From NCBI GenBank assembly GCA_000424365.1, contig AUJT01000012.1, positions 1 through 64,000 on the forward strand: a stretch of 64,000 nt of DNA. Direction: 5' to 3'. The stretch is from Lachnospiraceae bacterium NK4A144 (GTDB lineage: Bacteria > Bacillota > Clostridia > Lachnospirales > Lachnospiraceae). Made by a program: the position numbers and the translations under genes. The notes under the pieces were generated by a model, which was not told the DNA's origin, made no database searches, and saw only the letters and a program-made list of their open reading frames with translations. Below are positions 53,907-63,403 of the stretch, one piece after another. Within the stretch, counting starts at the first letter, position 1, and each line of letters begins with the position of its first letter.

Positions 53907-54296
53907 ATGATCAATACCAATATTTACGATTATATTAATGTCCTGGACAGGGCTGCTGATGCGTCATATCTGCGCAACAAGGCGATAGCGAACAACTTCG
54001 CCAATATCAACACGCCCGGCTATAAGCGCCAGGACGTTTCTTTTTCAGCAAATCTTGAGAAGGCACTCAGACATTCCAGATATAAAAGTCTCGACGAAAA
54101 GGTTGGATCAGTGAGACTTGATCACCTTAAGGGAACAGTTTTTACAGATCATGAGAATTTTTCCTATCGTCTTGACGGAAATAATGTCGATATAGAAACA
54201 GAGAGTGCGCATCTCGCATCTAATACAACTCTCTATAATGGACTGACACAGAGCATAAATGCCGAGTTTGGTAATATCAAGCTGGTTGCAAAGTGA
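53907..54296 (+). CDS. flgB: Flagellar basal-body rod protein FlgB
   Basis: 129 residues from ATG 53907 (GGGGGGTGAG upstream); a longer frame from 53853 adds unlikely residues. Proximal rod protein. LRNKAIANNFANINTPGYKRQDVSF is the rod signature (not all shown), with the C-terminal LYNGLTQSINAEFGNIK. First gene of the operon. Confidence 0.95.
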   Translation: MINTNIYDYINVLDRAADASYLRNKAIANNFANINTPGYKRQDVSFSANLEKALRHSRYKSLDEKVGSVRLDHLKGTVFTDHENFSYRLDGNNVDIETESAHLASNTTLYNGLTQSINAEFGNIKLVAK

Positions 54297-54364
54297 TCAT
54301 AGTCTGTATATTTACATCAAAGTTACACAGGGTAGAACAAGGGTAGAAAAGTGAGGGGTGCTTT

Positions 54365-54823
54365 ATGGGAGCTTTTGATGTGTTTAGTATCAATACATCC
54401 GGATTAACGGCTGAACGTTTTCGGATGGATATCATTTCTGAAAATATCGCAAACGCAAACACCACAAGGACGGGAAATGGTGGACCATATACAAGGAAAG
54501 TAGTGACATTCGAGGAAAAAAATGATCCTCATGCCACTTTTAATGCTGTCCTGACAAGCAATATGAGTAAGTACAATCGTACAGGGATGGCAGGAGTAAA
54601 GGTCGGCGGTGTATATGAGGATACACATACTGACTACAAGATGGTATATGATCCTTCACATCCGGATGCAGATGAAAACGGCTATGTTCACTATCCGAAT
54701 GTAAATACCATAACGGAGATGACTAATCTTATAGACGCAAGCCGTGCGTACGAGGCAAATGCAACAGCATTTAACGCAAGTAAGAGTATCGCACAGAAGG
54801 GGCTTACGATAGGTCAGGCATAA
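54365..54823 (+). CDS. flgC: Flagellar basal-body rod protein FlgC
   Basis: 152 residues. Rod protein after FlgB. N-terminal FSINTSGLTAERFRMDIISE and ANANTTRTGNGGPYTRK, C-terminal MTNLIDASRAYEANATAFNAS coiled region. Slightly long for FlgC. GAGGGGTG lies 6-7 bases before the ATG. Confidence 0.95.
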   Translation: MGAFDVFSINTSGLTAERFRMDIISENIANANTTRTGNGGPYTRKVVTFEEKNDPHATFNAVLTSNMSKYNRTGMAGVKVGGVYEDTHTDYKMVYDPSHPDADENGYVHYPNVNTITEMTNLIDASRAYEANATAFNASKSIAQKGLTIGQA

Positions 54824-54865
54824 GCAGCATAAAACAGGGGTTTAGTTTTTTGAGGGGGATAAAAA

Positions 54866-55174
54866 TTGGATATTACAAAATTATATAACGTTTCTTCTGA
54901 GGCTATAAAAAATGCGGCACCTGCATATACAAGGATTGAGGATAGCGGGAACTTTAATTCTTTTTTGCAGGCAGCGGTAAATCAGGTCAATGAGACAAAT
55001 TCATATCTCCAGGATCAGGAAGATGAAGAGATAAAGCTTGCGCTGGGACTTACAGAGAATACACATGATCTGGCAATAGCACAGGCAAAGGCTTCAGCAG
55101 CACTTACATATACGACTGCACTTAGGGATAAATTTTTAGAAGCATATCGTGAGATCATGCAGATGCAGATTTGA
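54866..55174 (+). CDS. fliE: Flagellar hook-basal body protein FliE
   Basis: 102 residues from TTG 54866 with GAGGGGG 7 bases upstream. Links the MS ring to the rod. The C-terminal pattern LAIAQAKASAALTYTTALRDKFLEAYREIMQMQI is typical. A short GTCAGTG/CACTGAC hairpin (55188-55217) lies in the spacer before fliF. Confidence 0.93.
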   Translation: MDITKLYNVSSEAIKNAAPAYTRIEDSGNFNSFLQAAVNQVNETNSYLQDQEDEEIKLALGLTENTHDLAIAQAKASAALTYTTALRDKFLEAYREIMQMQI

Positions 55175-55259
55175 TTTTGTAAGGAATGTCAGTGTTTTGG
55201 GGTGAGTTGGCACTGACCGGAATCCTGTTAGTTTTAGTATTGGAATCGGGGGCTTTCTG

Positions 55260-56867
55260 ATGCAGGAACGTTTGGGGAAATTACAGGAGAGACTGAAGGA
55301 ATGGTGGAATAAGTTTACGATCAAGCAGAAGACGCTGATAGTATCTGTGGCGGCTGCTGTCGTAGTGGCTATTACTGTTTTTGTATGGGCACTTACTTCA
55401 CCGCAGTACGTTGTACTGGCAATAGCAGAAAATACAAAAGAAACAGCTGAGATAAAGGGGCTGCTGGAAGATCAGAAGATGGATTATAAGATCTCGGATG
55501 ATGGTCTTACCATTCAGATCAATAAAAAGCAGCTTTCTGATGCAAATATCCTTCTCGGTGCAAATAATATCACTGCGGAAGGGTATGACATCGCTAATGT
55601 GTTCAGTGGCGGCTTTTCCACAACAGAGGCTGATAAACAAAAGAAATATCAGGTCTATCTGGAAAAACACATCGCAGAAGATTTGGAAAAGCAGGAATAT
55701 ATCGATAAAGCCACCGTTAATTTAAGTATTCCGGAGAATGATGGAACTCTCTTAAATGAGCAGCAGGAATCATATGCAAGCGTAATGCTGGAAGTGAAAG
55801 ATAAAACTGCCATGACAGATGACGTTGCATCGGGACTCGCAAAGTTTATCGCAACAGCCATAGGTAATGACACTACTACTAACGTGGTGATCATGTCTCA
55901 GGATGGTTCGATGCTCTTTGCGGGAGAAGATGACGGAACATCATCCGGAAGCGCGTCAAACAGACTTTCCTACAAGAAGAAATATGATGATCTCGTTAGG
56001 AGTGAGATAAGGGATGCACTTGTCGGGGCAAAGATCTACGATAACGTGCAGGTAGTGCCAAATCTAAATCTTAACTGGAGCAATATAGAGACTACTGAGC
56101 ATTTGTATTCGCCGGCAGACGGACAGGATCAGGGTGTGCTTTCACATCAGGATACCTATAGCCAGACAGCTGAAAATGCCAGCGGGCAGGTGCCGGGAAC
56201 CGATACAAATGGTGATAACACCTATGTATACGCCGATAATGGCAGTTCCACAACAACTACTGATGAAACTTCAAGAGATTATCTGCCGAATGAAACCATA
56301 AGGCAGACAAAGGAAGCTGGCGGTGCGATACAGTATGATTCTTCATCAATTGGTATCACAGCTATCCACTATGTGATCTATAACGAGGATGATCTCAAAG
56401 CACAGGGGAAACTGGACGGAATGACCTTTGATGAGTTCAAAGCCCAGAATGGGGAAAGACTCAAGACAGAAGTTGATGAGGATGTAAGCAATGTCGTATC
56501 AAAGGCAACAGGAATACCGGTAGCAAATATACAGATCGTTGCATATGATGAACCGGTATTTATCGACAGTGAGAAGACAGGTGTATCATGGCAGATGATC
56601 CTGATGATCGGTCTTATAGTACTGATCCTCGGATTACTGGCATTTGTAGTACTTCGTTCAATGCGTGCGGAGAAAGCAGCAGAACAGCCACAGGAGGAGA
56701 TACAGCTTAATGATCTGCTCCAGAGTTCGCAGGAGGCTGCATTGGAAGATATTGATCTGGAAGAACAAAAATCTGAAGCAAGAGTTCTGATCGAAAAATT
56801 TGTTGATGAAAACCCGGAAGCCGCCGCAAGTCTACTAAGGAACTGGCTTTCCGAGGATTGGGGGTAA
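55260..56867 (+). CDS. fliF: Flagellar MS-ring protein FliF
   Basis: 535-residue membrane-ring subunit. A helix at about residues 25-45, the YscJ/FliF domain (SPQYVVLA ... ILLGANNITAEGYDIANVF), ring-building domain 2, a C-terminal helix (about 440-460, WQMILMIGLIVLILGLLAFV), and a cytoplasmic tail that binds FliG (EARVLIEKFVDENPEAAASL). The ATG lies 6-7 bases after GGGGG. Confidence 0.96.
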   Translation: MQERLGKLQERLKEWWNKFTIKQKTLIVSVAAAVVVAITVFVWALTSPQYVVLAIAENTKETAEIKGLLEDQKMDYKISDDGLTIQINKKQLSDANILLGANNITAEGYDIANVFSGGFSTTEADKQKKYQVYLEKHIAEDLEKQEYIDKATVNLSIPENDGTLLNEQQESYASVMLEVKDKTAMTDDVASGLAKFIATAIGNDTTTNVVIMSQDGSMLFAGEDDGTSSGSASNRLSYKKKYDDLVRSEIRDALVGAKIYDNVQVVPNLNLNWSNIETTEHLYSPADGQDQGVLSHQDTYSQTAENASGQVPGTDTNGDNTYVYADNGSSTTTTDETSRDYLPNETIRQTKEAGGAIQYDSSSIGITAIHYVIYNEDDLKAQGKLDGMTFDEFKAQNGERLKTEVDEDVSNVVSKATGIPVANIQIVAYDEPVFIDSEKTGVSWQMILMIGLIVLILGLLAFVVLRSMRAEKAAEQPQEEIQLNDLLQSSQEAALEDIDLEEQKSEARVLIEKFVDENPEAAASLLRNWLSEDWG

Positions 56868-56873
56868 TTGCAT

Positions 56874-57947
56874 ATGCCAGATGCTGCAAATGGGGCGCCT
56901 GAACAGGCTGCAAAAGGTGCACCAGCTCCTTCCAGGTCCAGTGCCGCAGCGAATTTGTCCGGATTGCAGAAAGCCGCAATTTTGCTGATAGCATTAGGAC
57001 CGGAGAAGTCGTCTAAGATCTTTAAGCATTTAAAAGAAGATGAAATCGAAGAGTTGACGCTTGAGATTGCCAATACCAGGTCGATTACGCCTCAGCTTAA
57101 GGAAGATGTGATAAATGAATTTTATCAGGTCTGCCTTGCTCAGCAGTATATTGCAGAAGGTGGTATCGGTTATGCGAAAGAGCTCTTGGAACAGGCACTC
57201 GGCGCAGAAAAAGCTGTCGATGTTATTTCCAAGCTTACTGCATCTCTTCAGGTTAAGCCTTTCGAATTTATCAGGAAAACAGATCCTTCGCAGCTCCTGA
57301 ACTTTATTCAGGAGGAGCATCCTCAGACGATCGCACTTATTTTGTCCTATTTGTCACCGGGACAATCGGCGATGACGATAGGTGCTCTGCCGCCTGACAA
57401 ACAGGCAGAGGTTGCGAAACGTATCGCAAAGATGGACCGGACAAGCCCGGATGTAATAAAGGAAGTGGAGAAAGCATTGGAATCCAAACTGTCCTCGCTT
57501 GTTAATCAGGATTACACGATCGTCGGTGGTGTTGACGCTATCGTTGAGATCCTCAATACGGTTGACAGAACAACTGAAAAGCACATCATGGAGACTCTCG
57601 AGATCGACGAACCGGAACTTGCGGACGAGATCAGAAAGAAGATGTTCGTATTCGAGGATATTCTTCTTTTGGACGATCGTGCTATTCAGCGTGTGCTCAG
57701 GGATGTTGATAATAATGATCTTGCTCTGGCACTTAAGGGCTCGAACGAAGAAGTTCAGGGCGCAATATTCAAGAATCTGTCAAAGCGTCTTGCTGCTATG
57801 ATCAAGGAAGATATGGACTTCATGGGTCCTGTACGTATGAAGGATGTAGAGGAAGCTCAGCAGAAGATCGTAAATATCATAAGAAAGCTGGAAGATTCGG
57901 CAGAAATCGTTATTTCCAGAGGCGGAGGAGACGAGATCGTTGTCTAA
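56874..57947 (+). CDS. fliG: Flagellar motor switch protein FliG
   Basis: 357 residues from ATG 56874 (GGGGG 9 bases upstream; TTG 56868 is an alternative). Converts ion flow and CheY binding into rotation. N-terminal FliG_N (AAILLIALGPEKSSKIFKHL), the middle EHPQTIALILSYL motif, and the C-terminal torque helix (LALALKGSNEEVQGAIFKNL). An Ala/Pro-rich leader of about 25 residues is extra. Overlaps fliH by 8 bases. Confidence 0.96.
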   Translation: MPDAANGAPEQAAKGAPAPSRSSAAANLSGLQKAAILLIALGPEKSSKIFKHLKEDEIEELTLEIANTRSITPQLKEDVINEFYQVCLAQQYIAEGGIGYAKELLEQALGAEKAVDVISKLTASLQVKPFEFIRKTDPSQLLNFIQEEHPQTIALILSYLSPGQSAMTIGALPPDKQAEVAKRIAKMDRTSPDVIKEVEKALESKLSSLVNQDYTIVGGVDAIVEILNTVDRTTEKHIMETLEIDEPELADEIRKKMFVFEDILLLDDRAIQRVLRDVDNNDLALALKGSNEEVQGAIFKNLSKRLAAMIKEDMDFMGPVRMKDVEEAQQKIVNIIRKLEDSAEIVISRGGGDEIVV

Positions 57948-58809
57948 TAACTTACTGAAAAGCAGATATGTAATGGTTGAGTCGCCAGAGCGACGCGTCA
58001 TAGATTCCAATCAGCAGGTTGCCGACAGGATTCAGGAACTGGCGGCCGAGCTTGAGGATGCGTCTGTAGACGCGGATGGCTTTTCGTTGGGACTTAATGC
58101 GGAGAAAGTTGAGCTGCTTGTTCACGATGATGAGGAGGAAGGTGATACGGAGCCTTCCTCTGTAATACAGGCTGCATCAACGGAAGAAATGCTGGCGTCG
58201 GCGCAGGCTGATGCCGATGAGATCATAGAAGAAGCGCAGGCAGAGGCGGAACAGATAATTTCTTCCGCTAATGCTGAAGCTGAGCAGATCCGTGCCCTTG
58301 CAGAGAAGGAAGGACACGAAAAAGGCTATAACGAAGGCTATCAGGCCGGCCTTTCTGAAGTTGAATCCATGCGCAATGAAGTCATGGAAAAAGAAAAAAT
58401 GCTTCAGGAAGAATATGATAAAAAAATAGAAGAATTGGAACCCATGTTCATAGATACTCTTACAGATATTTATGAACATATTTTTCATGTACGGTTCGGT
58501 GATACAAAGAATGTGATCTTTTATCTGATACAGGATGCGGTTAGAAAAGTTGAAGGCAATTCAAGTTTCATAATACACGTATCAAAAGAAGATTACGGTT
58601 TTGTGTCCATGCAGAAAAAAGAACTGCTGGCAGGTGCTTCGGCAGCTGACGGAGCGGAAATAGTTGAAGATATGACATTGAAACCTAATGAGTGCTTTAT
58701 CGAGACCGGCGGCGGTATTTTTGATTGCTCACTTGAAACACAGCTTGCAGGCTTAAAAAGAGAACTAAAGCTTCTGTCCTATACCAAGTCGGAGAGCGCG
58801 GATGATTAG
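57940..58809 (+). CDS. fliH: Flagellar export apparatus protein FliH
   Basis: 289 residues from TTG 57940 inside the fliG end (GGAGGAG about 10 bases upstream). Controls the FliI ATPase. A long alpha-helical, Glu/Ala-rich middle (about 85-150; AQAEAEQIISSANAEAEQI), then the C-terminal FliH domain (EKGYNEGYQAG, VRKVEGNSSFIIHVS). Longer than the usual FliH because of the acidic N-terminal part. Confidence 0.9.
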   Translation: MSNNLLKSRYVMVESPERRVIDSNQQVADRIQELAAELEDASVDADGFSLGLNAEKVELLVHDDEEEGDTEPSSVIQAASTEEMLASAQADADEIIEEAQAEAEQIISSANAEAEQIRALAEKEGHEKGYNEGYQAGLSEVESMRNEVMEKEKMLQEEYDKKIEELEPMFIDTLTDIYEHIFHVRFGDTKNVIFYLIQDAVRKVEGNSSFIIHVSKEDYGFVSMQKKELLAGASAADGAEIVEDMTLKPNECFIETGGGIFDCSLETQLAGLKRELKLLSYTKSESADD

Positions 58810-58817
58810 GAGGATTG

Positions 58818-60161
58818 ATGGTCCAGCACGTCATTGATTTTAATAAATATACAAAGGTCAAAGAACTGACCTTTTATAAAAAACTTGGAAAAGTGGTCAA
58901 TGTTGTGGGTCTTACTATTGAGTCACTGGGACCGGACGCAAAGCTGGCGGATCTGTGCCAGATAATGCCTGAGGATGAAAGTAAGAAACCGATACTCGCG
59001 GAAGTCGTAGGATTTAAGGATAGTAAGACGCTGCTCATGCCTTATGAGGATACGGAGGGAATAGGCGCCGGATGTACAGTGGAAAATCTGGGACATCCGC
59101 TTACCGTAACAGTAGGTGATGAGCTTTTAGGAAAGACTCTTGACGGACTGGGACGCCCGACAGATGGAACAGTCCTGCATGCGGGACTGGAATATCCTGT
59201 GGAAGCTGCACCGCCGGATCCGATGGAACGTGTGATCATAAATGAAGTGCTGCCTCTTGGAGTAAAAGCAGTTGATGGTCTGATGACAGTCGGAAAAGGT
59301 CAGCGTGTAGGTATCTTTGCCGGTTCAGGTGTTGGCAAGAGTACACTTATGGGTATGTTTGCCCGTAATACAAAGGCAGATATAAATGTTATCGCTCTTA
59401 TAGGTGAGCGTGGACGAGAAGTTAGAGAGTTTGTCGAACGTGATCTCGGACCTGAAGGTATGAAGAGATCGGTAGTGGTCGTGGCTACATCCGACAGACC
59501 TGCACTTGTACGAAATAAAGCGGCTAAGACTGCAACGGCGGTCGCAGAGTACTTTAGAGATCAGGGCAGAGACGTGCTTCTCATGATGGATTCACTTACA
59601 CGTTTTTCTATGGCTCAGCGTGAGATCGGTCTTGCGAGTGGAGAACCTCCTGTAACGAGAGGTTATCCGCCGTCGGTTTATTCGGAAATGCCGAGACTGC
59701 TTGAGAGAGCCGGGAACGGAGCCAAGGGCTCCATTACAGGACTATATACGGTCCTTGTAGACGGTGATGATTTTAATGAACCGATAACAGATACGGCGAG
59801 ATCTATCCTTGACGGACATGTTATGCTGAACCGTGCGCTTGCGCAGCAAAATCATTATCCTGCGATAGATGTGCTCCAGAGTATATCCAGATGTATGAGC
59901 CAGATAGCTGCAAAAGATCATAAGATGCTGGCAGGTAAAATGAAATCTGTGATGGCTACCTATCATGAAGCGGAAGACCTTATAAATATCGGAGCCTATC
60001 AGAGAGGATCAAATCAAAAGATCGATTATGCAATAAAGATGATCGATAAGATAAATGATTTTCTACAGCAGGACGTAGAAACAAAGTATGGTTTTGACGA
60101 AGTCTTAAGCCTCTTAAATCAGGTGTTTGAAGAAGAGGAAGATACGGATGACGGGAGCTGA
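58818..60161 (+). CDS. fliI: Flagellum-specific ATPase FliI
   Basis: 447 residues from ATG 58818 (AGGAGG 4 bases upstream; TTG 58815 is too close). Powers export of flagellar proteins. Walker A is GIFAGSGVGKST, Walker B VLLMMDSLTRFSMAQ, with the ExR-like ERGREVREFVERDLG and GEPPVTRGYPPSVYS. F1-beta-like. Length normal. Confidence 0.97.
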   Translation: MVQHVIDFNKYTKVKELTFYKKLGKVVNVVGLTIESLGPDAKLADLCQIMPEDESKKPILAEVVGFKDSKTLLMPYEDTEGIGAGCTVENLGHPLTVTVGDELLGKTLDGLGRPTDGTVLHAGLEYPVEAAPPDPMERVIINEVLPLGVKAVDGLMTVGKGQRVGIFAGSGVGKSTLMGMFARNTKADINVIALIGERGREVREFVERDLGPEGMKRSVVVVATSDRPALVRNKAAKTATAVAEYFRDQGRDVLLMMDSLTRFSMAQREIGLASGEPPVTRGYPPSVYSEMPRLLERAGNGAKGSITGLYTVLVDGDDFNEPITDTARSILDGHVMLNRALAQQNHYPAIDVLQSISRCMSQIAAKDHKMLAGKMKSVMATYHEAEDLINIGAYQRGSNQKIDYAIKMIDKINDFLQQDVETKYGFDEVLSLLNQVFEEEEDTDDGS

Positions 60162-60166
60162 GGCAT

Positions 60167-60637
60167 ATGGCTAAATTCCGTTATAAAATGCAAAATATAC
60201 TGGAATTAAAGGAAAAACTCGAAAATCAGGCAAAGATGGACTATGCGCTGCAGAGAAAAAAACTTACAAAAGCGCAGGAAAAAGAACAGGAATTAAGAAA
60301 TTTCAGAGAAGAAATGTGGGAAGAAGCTGCTTCTCTCCGTTCAGAAAAGCTGAGTGTGCGGGATATGCGTATCATAGACCGTGGAATAGAGGGCATGGGT
60401 GACCGGATAGAAGAACAGCAAAAAGTTGTACGTCTTGAAGAAGATGAGCTTGAAAACCGCAGAGCTGCGCTGGAAAAGGTGATGAAAGAGAGAAAAGCGC
60501 AGGAAAAACTCCGGGAACATGCATTTCAGGTATTTCTTCAGGAAGTCGAAGCGATGGAGAGCAAGGCTATCGACGAATTAACGAGTTTCAAATATGGATT
60601 GGAAGCGCGTAAAGGGGAAAAGACAGATAGGCAATAG
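60167..60637 (+). CDS. fliJ: Flagellar export chaperone FliJ
   Basis: 156-residue, almost wholly coiled-coil protein (FRYKMQNILELKEKLENQA), the stalk-like partner of FliI in the export ATPase. Family proteins vary greatly in sequence; the call rests on the helical pattern, start motif and place between fliI and ylxF. Spacing 5 bases from fliI. Confidence 0.9.
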   Translation: MAKFRYKMQNILELKEKLENQAKMDYALQRKKLTKAQEKEQELRNFREEMWEEAASLRSEKLSVRDMRIIDRGIEGMGDRIEEQQKVVRLEEDELENRRAALEKVMKERKAQEKLREHAFQVFLQEVEAMESKAIDELTSFKYGLEARKGEKTDRQ

Positions 60638-60649
60638 GGGTAGAGTATA

Positions 60650-61570
60650 ATGGCAGATAAGGGTAATGCTCCTGAAAACGGAGAAGAGAACAAGAAAAAG
60701 TCAAAAAAGAAGGAAGACAAAAAATTAAAGAAAAACGGTGATCCGAATGCGCCTGAAGAGGAAGAGGATGATGACAGTGGTGCGTTATCCGTTGTACTCG
60801 TGACCATTTTCATAATCCTGATCTGGCTTGCTATCCTTGCGCTTCTGGTAAAGCTCGATGTAGGAGGTTTTGGATCCGGAGTTCTGACGCCGGTGCTTAA
60901 GGATGTGCCTGTGATAAACAGGATACTTCCGGGATACACTGGAGTCAGTGAAAACGGCATAGGCGAAGATGGTGCGGAAGCCGCAGGATATGACAATCTC
61001 GACGATGCGGTGGCACGTATCAAAGAGCTTGAGAATCAGCTGACCGATGCACAGAAAAACTCCAATATGCAGAACCAGACCATTCAGGACCTGCAGGCGG
61101 AAGTTGCGAGGCTCAAGACTTTTGAAGCAAATCAGGTTGAATTTGAAAAGATCAAGGATGAGTTTTACAACGAAGTCGTATTTAATGATAATGCTCCTTC
61201 GGTTTCCGAATACAGAAAGTACTATGAGGAGATCGATCCTACTAATGCACAGATCCTGTATAAAGAGGCTGTGAAGAAAGAGGCGGAGGACGAGGAGATT
61301 CAGGAGTATGCAAAGGCATATTCTTCAATGAAGGCAAAGGAAGCGGCAGGTATATTTGATACCATGACGAATAATCTGACGCTGGTTGCGAAAATCCTGA
61401 AGAATATGGGAACAGATGCCAGAGGTTCTATCCTCGGAGCCATGGATCCTGAAATAGCAGCGCAGGTTACAAAGATCATGGAACCTGAAACAACCTCAAG
61501 TTCATCGGGAGGAAGCAGCGGCGGATCGCTCGCAAACCTTTCGACTACAAGTGGTAATAGTGCGAATTAA
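60650..61570 (+). CDS. MotE/YlxF-like flagellar membrane protein
   Basis: 306 residues. A highly charged Lys/Glu-rich cytoplasmic start (about 1-42), one membrane helix (about 43-68; LSVVLVTIFIILIWLAILAL), a coiled coil (about 125-175) and a MgtE_N-like domain (about 215-280; AKEAAGIFDTMTNNLTLVAKIL, SILGAMDPEIAAQVTKIM), then a Ser/Gly tail. This is the layout of MotE and Bacillus YlxF, encoded between fliJ and fliK. Possibly a stator-stabilising factor. Confidence 0.82.
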   Translation: MADKGNAPENGEENKKKSKKKEDKKLKKNGDPNAPEEEEDDDSGALSVVLVTIFIILIWLAILALLVKLDVGGFGSGVLTPVLKDVPVINRILPGYTGVSENGIGEDGAEAAGYDNLDDAVARIKELENQLTDAQKNSNMQNQTIQDLQAEVARLKTFEANQVEFEKIKDEFYNEVVFNDNAPSVSEYRKYYEEIDPTNAQILYKEAVKKEAEDEEIQEYAKAYSSMKAKEAAGIFDTMTNNLTLVAKILKNMGTDARGSILGAMDPEIAAQVTKIMEPETTSSSSGGSSGGSLANLSTTSGNSAN

Positions 61571-61582
61571 ACAAATAATGAG

Positions 61583-61613
61583 CCGGAAGCCTTTTAAAGA
61601 CTTCCGGTTTTTT
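61583..61613 (+). terminator. Terminator inside the flagellar operon
   Basis: CCGGAAG (61583-61589) pairs with CTTCCGG (61601-61607), with inner CTTTTAAAG, then TTTTTT. It separates flgB...ylxF from fliK-flgD. A CCGATAA motif (61638-61644) like a sigma-D -10 element follows, but no matching TAAA -35 was seen. Confidence 0.8.
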
Positions 61614-61722
61614 AGGTTCAGAATCGGATTCGTTTGACCGATAAAAAAATTAGTAAAGGAAAAATGGTTCAAAATAATTTCTTTACTTGTTCCTTAAAAA
61701 TTTAAGAGAAAGGAGGAAACAG

Positions 61723-63375
61723 ATGACAACAGCAAATGTCAGACTGCAGACTCTGCGCGGAGCCGCGGATGTTTCGGGGGTAATTCCCGCAACCGGAAAG
61801 GTTGAAAAAGAAGATGGAACTTCCTTTGGTGACATCCTTAAAGGAGCGGCTTCAGATCAGTCCAAAGCATCATTGCAATCATCCTTAAAGCCATCGACTG
61901 GCAGTAAGAAGCTGATGGATCAGGTGAGTAACCTGAATCGGAATGATAAAAGTAAAGCAGTGAATAATCCCCAGGCTAAGGGCGGAGCAGATTCAAAGAA
62001 CGCAGAGAAGTCAGCAAATGTTACTGACAACGGTACAAAATCTGTTTCGGATGACGGAACACCGGATAATAACATTCCGGATGATGTAAGGGATGCGATC
62101 GACAAGATCAAAGAAGAGATCACAGAAAAACTTGGTGTTTCAGAAGAAGATATCGAGAATGCGATGGAAGTTCTGGGACTCACAGTAATGGATCTCCTTA
62201 AGACTGAGAACATGACCTTACTGGTATCCGAACTATCGAATACAGATCTCGCAGCGCTGATCACTGATGAATCACTTTACACAGTGGTAACTGAATTACA
62301 GGCATTGCAGAGAGAGACGGTGGCAGACCTTTTACAGGAACTGGATCTTACTCCGGAAGAATTTGAAGGTATGCTTAAGGAACTCGAAGCACGTATACAA
62401 GGAAATGATAATCCCGCAGAAAAGTCTCAGATAAACGATGAGCCTGTACAGAAATTTGAACTTCCTAAAGAGGAAGGACCACAGGTGGTAGTGATCGATA
62501 ACAGGGAAAAAGAAATCCCTGAAGAAAAACAGGATGACACAGAAAAAGCAGTTGAAAAGGACGCTAAAGAAAATCCGATACTCTCTAAAGAGGATAAAGA
62601 TACGGCAGGGACCCCAGCGGAAACCGTAAAAACTTCCTCGGAGATCGTCAGACCGGACAGTCAGCCGGAGAGGATCCTTGAGAGAGAAGAGGATAAAAAT
62701 GTAACGGAAAACCGCTTTGCAGTACCGGAAGAGACGAAAACAGGAGCTCGTTCGGAGAACAAAGGCTTCTCGGAGAACGGCTTCCAGCAGAATGCTTCAC
62801 AGGGTGCTTCAAATCTTTTCGAACAGAATCTTAACAGCGCAGTAAATGAAACTGCTTCTGAAACCACAATATCTTATGCCGATACCTATGAACAGATTCG
62901 GGACATTATGAACCAGATCGAGAGTCAGGTGAAGATCTCGCTAAATGCAGAATCAACATCCATGGAGATGCAGCTTAATCCTGCATCGCTCGGAAAACTG
63001 GCACTTCATATCGAATCAAAGGCAGGTGTTATAACAGCACAGCTTATGGCTCAGAATGCAGCCGTAAAGGCAGCTCTTGAAACACAGGTCGCAGAACTGA
63101 GAGAAACACTTCAGTCTCAGGGATTAAAGGTAGAGCATGTGGAAGTCACGCTGGCAAGCCATGAATTTGAGAGAAATCTTATGGGAGACCAGCATCCGGG
63201 TCAAAATTCTGAAAGTACTAACGACGCACATAAAAGTGCGAGACTTAGAAGGATAAATCTCAGTAACGGCGGAGATGAGGCTGATGAGTTATCTTCCGTT
63301 GCAGAGGATGAGAGCGAAGCTCTTGCCCGCAGGATAATGAGACAGAACGGCAATAGAATTGACTTCACGGCTTAG
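61723..63375 (+). CDS. fliK: Flagellar hook-length control protein FliK
   Basis: 550 residues from ATG 61723, with AAAGGAGG 6-7 bases upstream; the frame from 61687 has no site. A long, low-complexity, charged ruler region (1-410), then the conserved C-terminal Flg_hook domain (about 420-505; SMEMQLNPASLGKLALHIES and LKVEHVEVTLASHEFERNL), which flips the export switch when the hook is long enough. Length and composition of the ruler vary by species. Confidence 0.93.
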   Translation: MTTANVRLQTLRGAADVSGVIPATGKVEKEDGTSFGDILKGAASDQSKASLQSSLKPSTGSKKLMDQVSNLNRNDKSKAVNNPQAKGGADSKNAEKSANVTDNGTKSVSDDGTPDNNIPDDVRDAIDKIKEEITEKLGVSEEDIENAMEVLGLTVMDLLKTENMTLLVSELSNTDLAALITDESLYTVVTELQALQRETVADLLQELDLTPEEFEGMLKELEARIQGNDNPAEKSQINDEPVQKFELPKEEGPQVVVIDNREKEIPEEKQDDTEKAVEKDAKENPILSKEDKDTAGTPAETVKTSSEIVRPDSQPERILEREEDKNVTENRFAVPEETKTGARSENKGFSENGFQQNASQGASNLFEQNLNSAVNETASETTISYADTYEQIRDIMNQIESQVKISLNAESTSMEMQLNPASLGKLALHIESKAGVITAQLMAQNAAVKAALETQVAELRETLQSQGLKVEHVEVTLASHEFERNLMGDQHPGQNSESTNDAHKSARLRRINLSNGGDEADELSSVAEDESEALARRIMRQNGNRIDFTA

Positions 63376-63403
63376 TAAGTATTATTCGTGAAAGGATAAA
63401 TAT

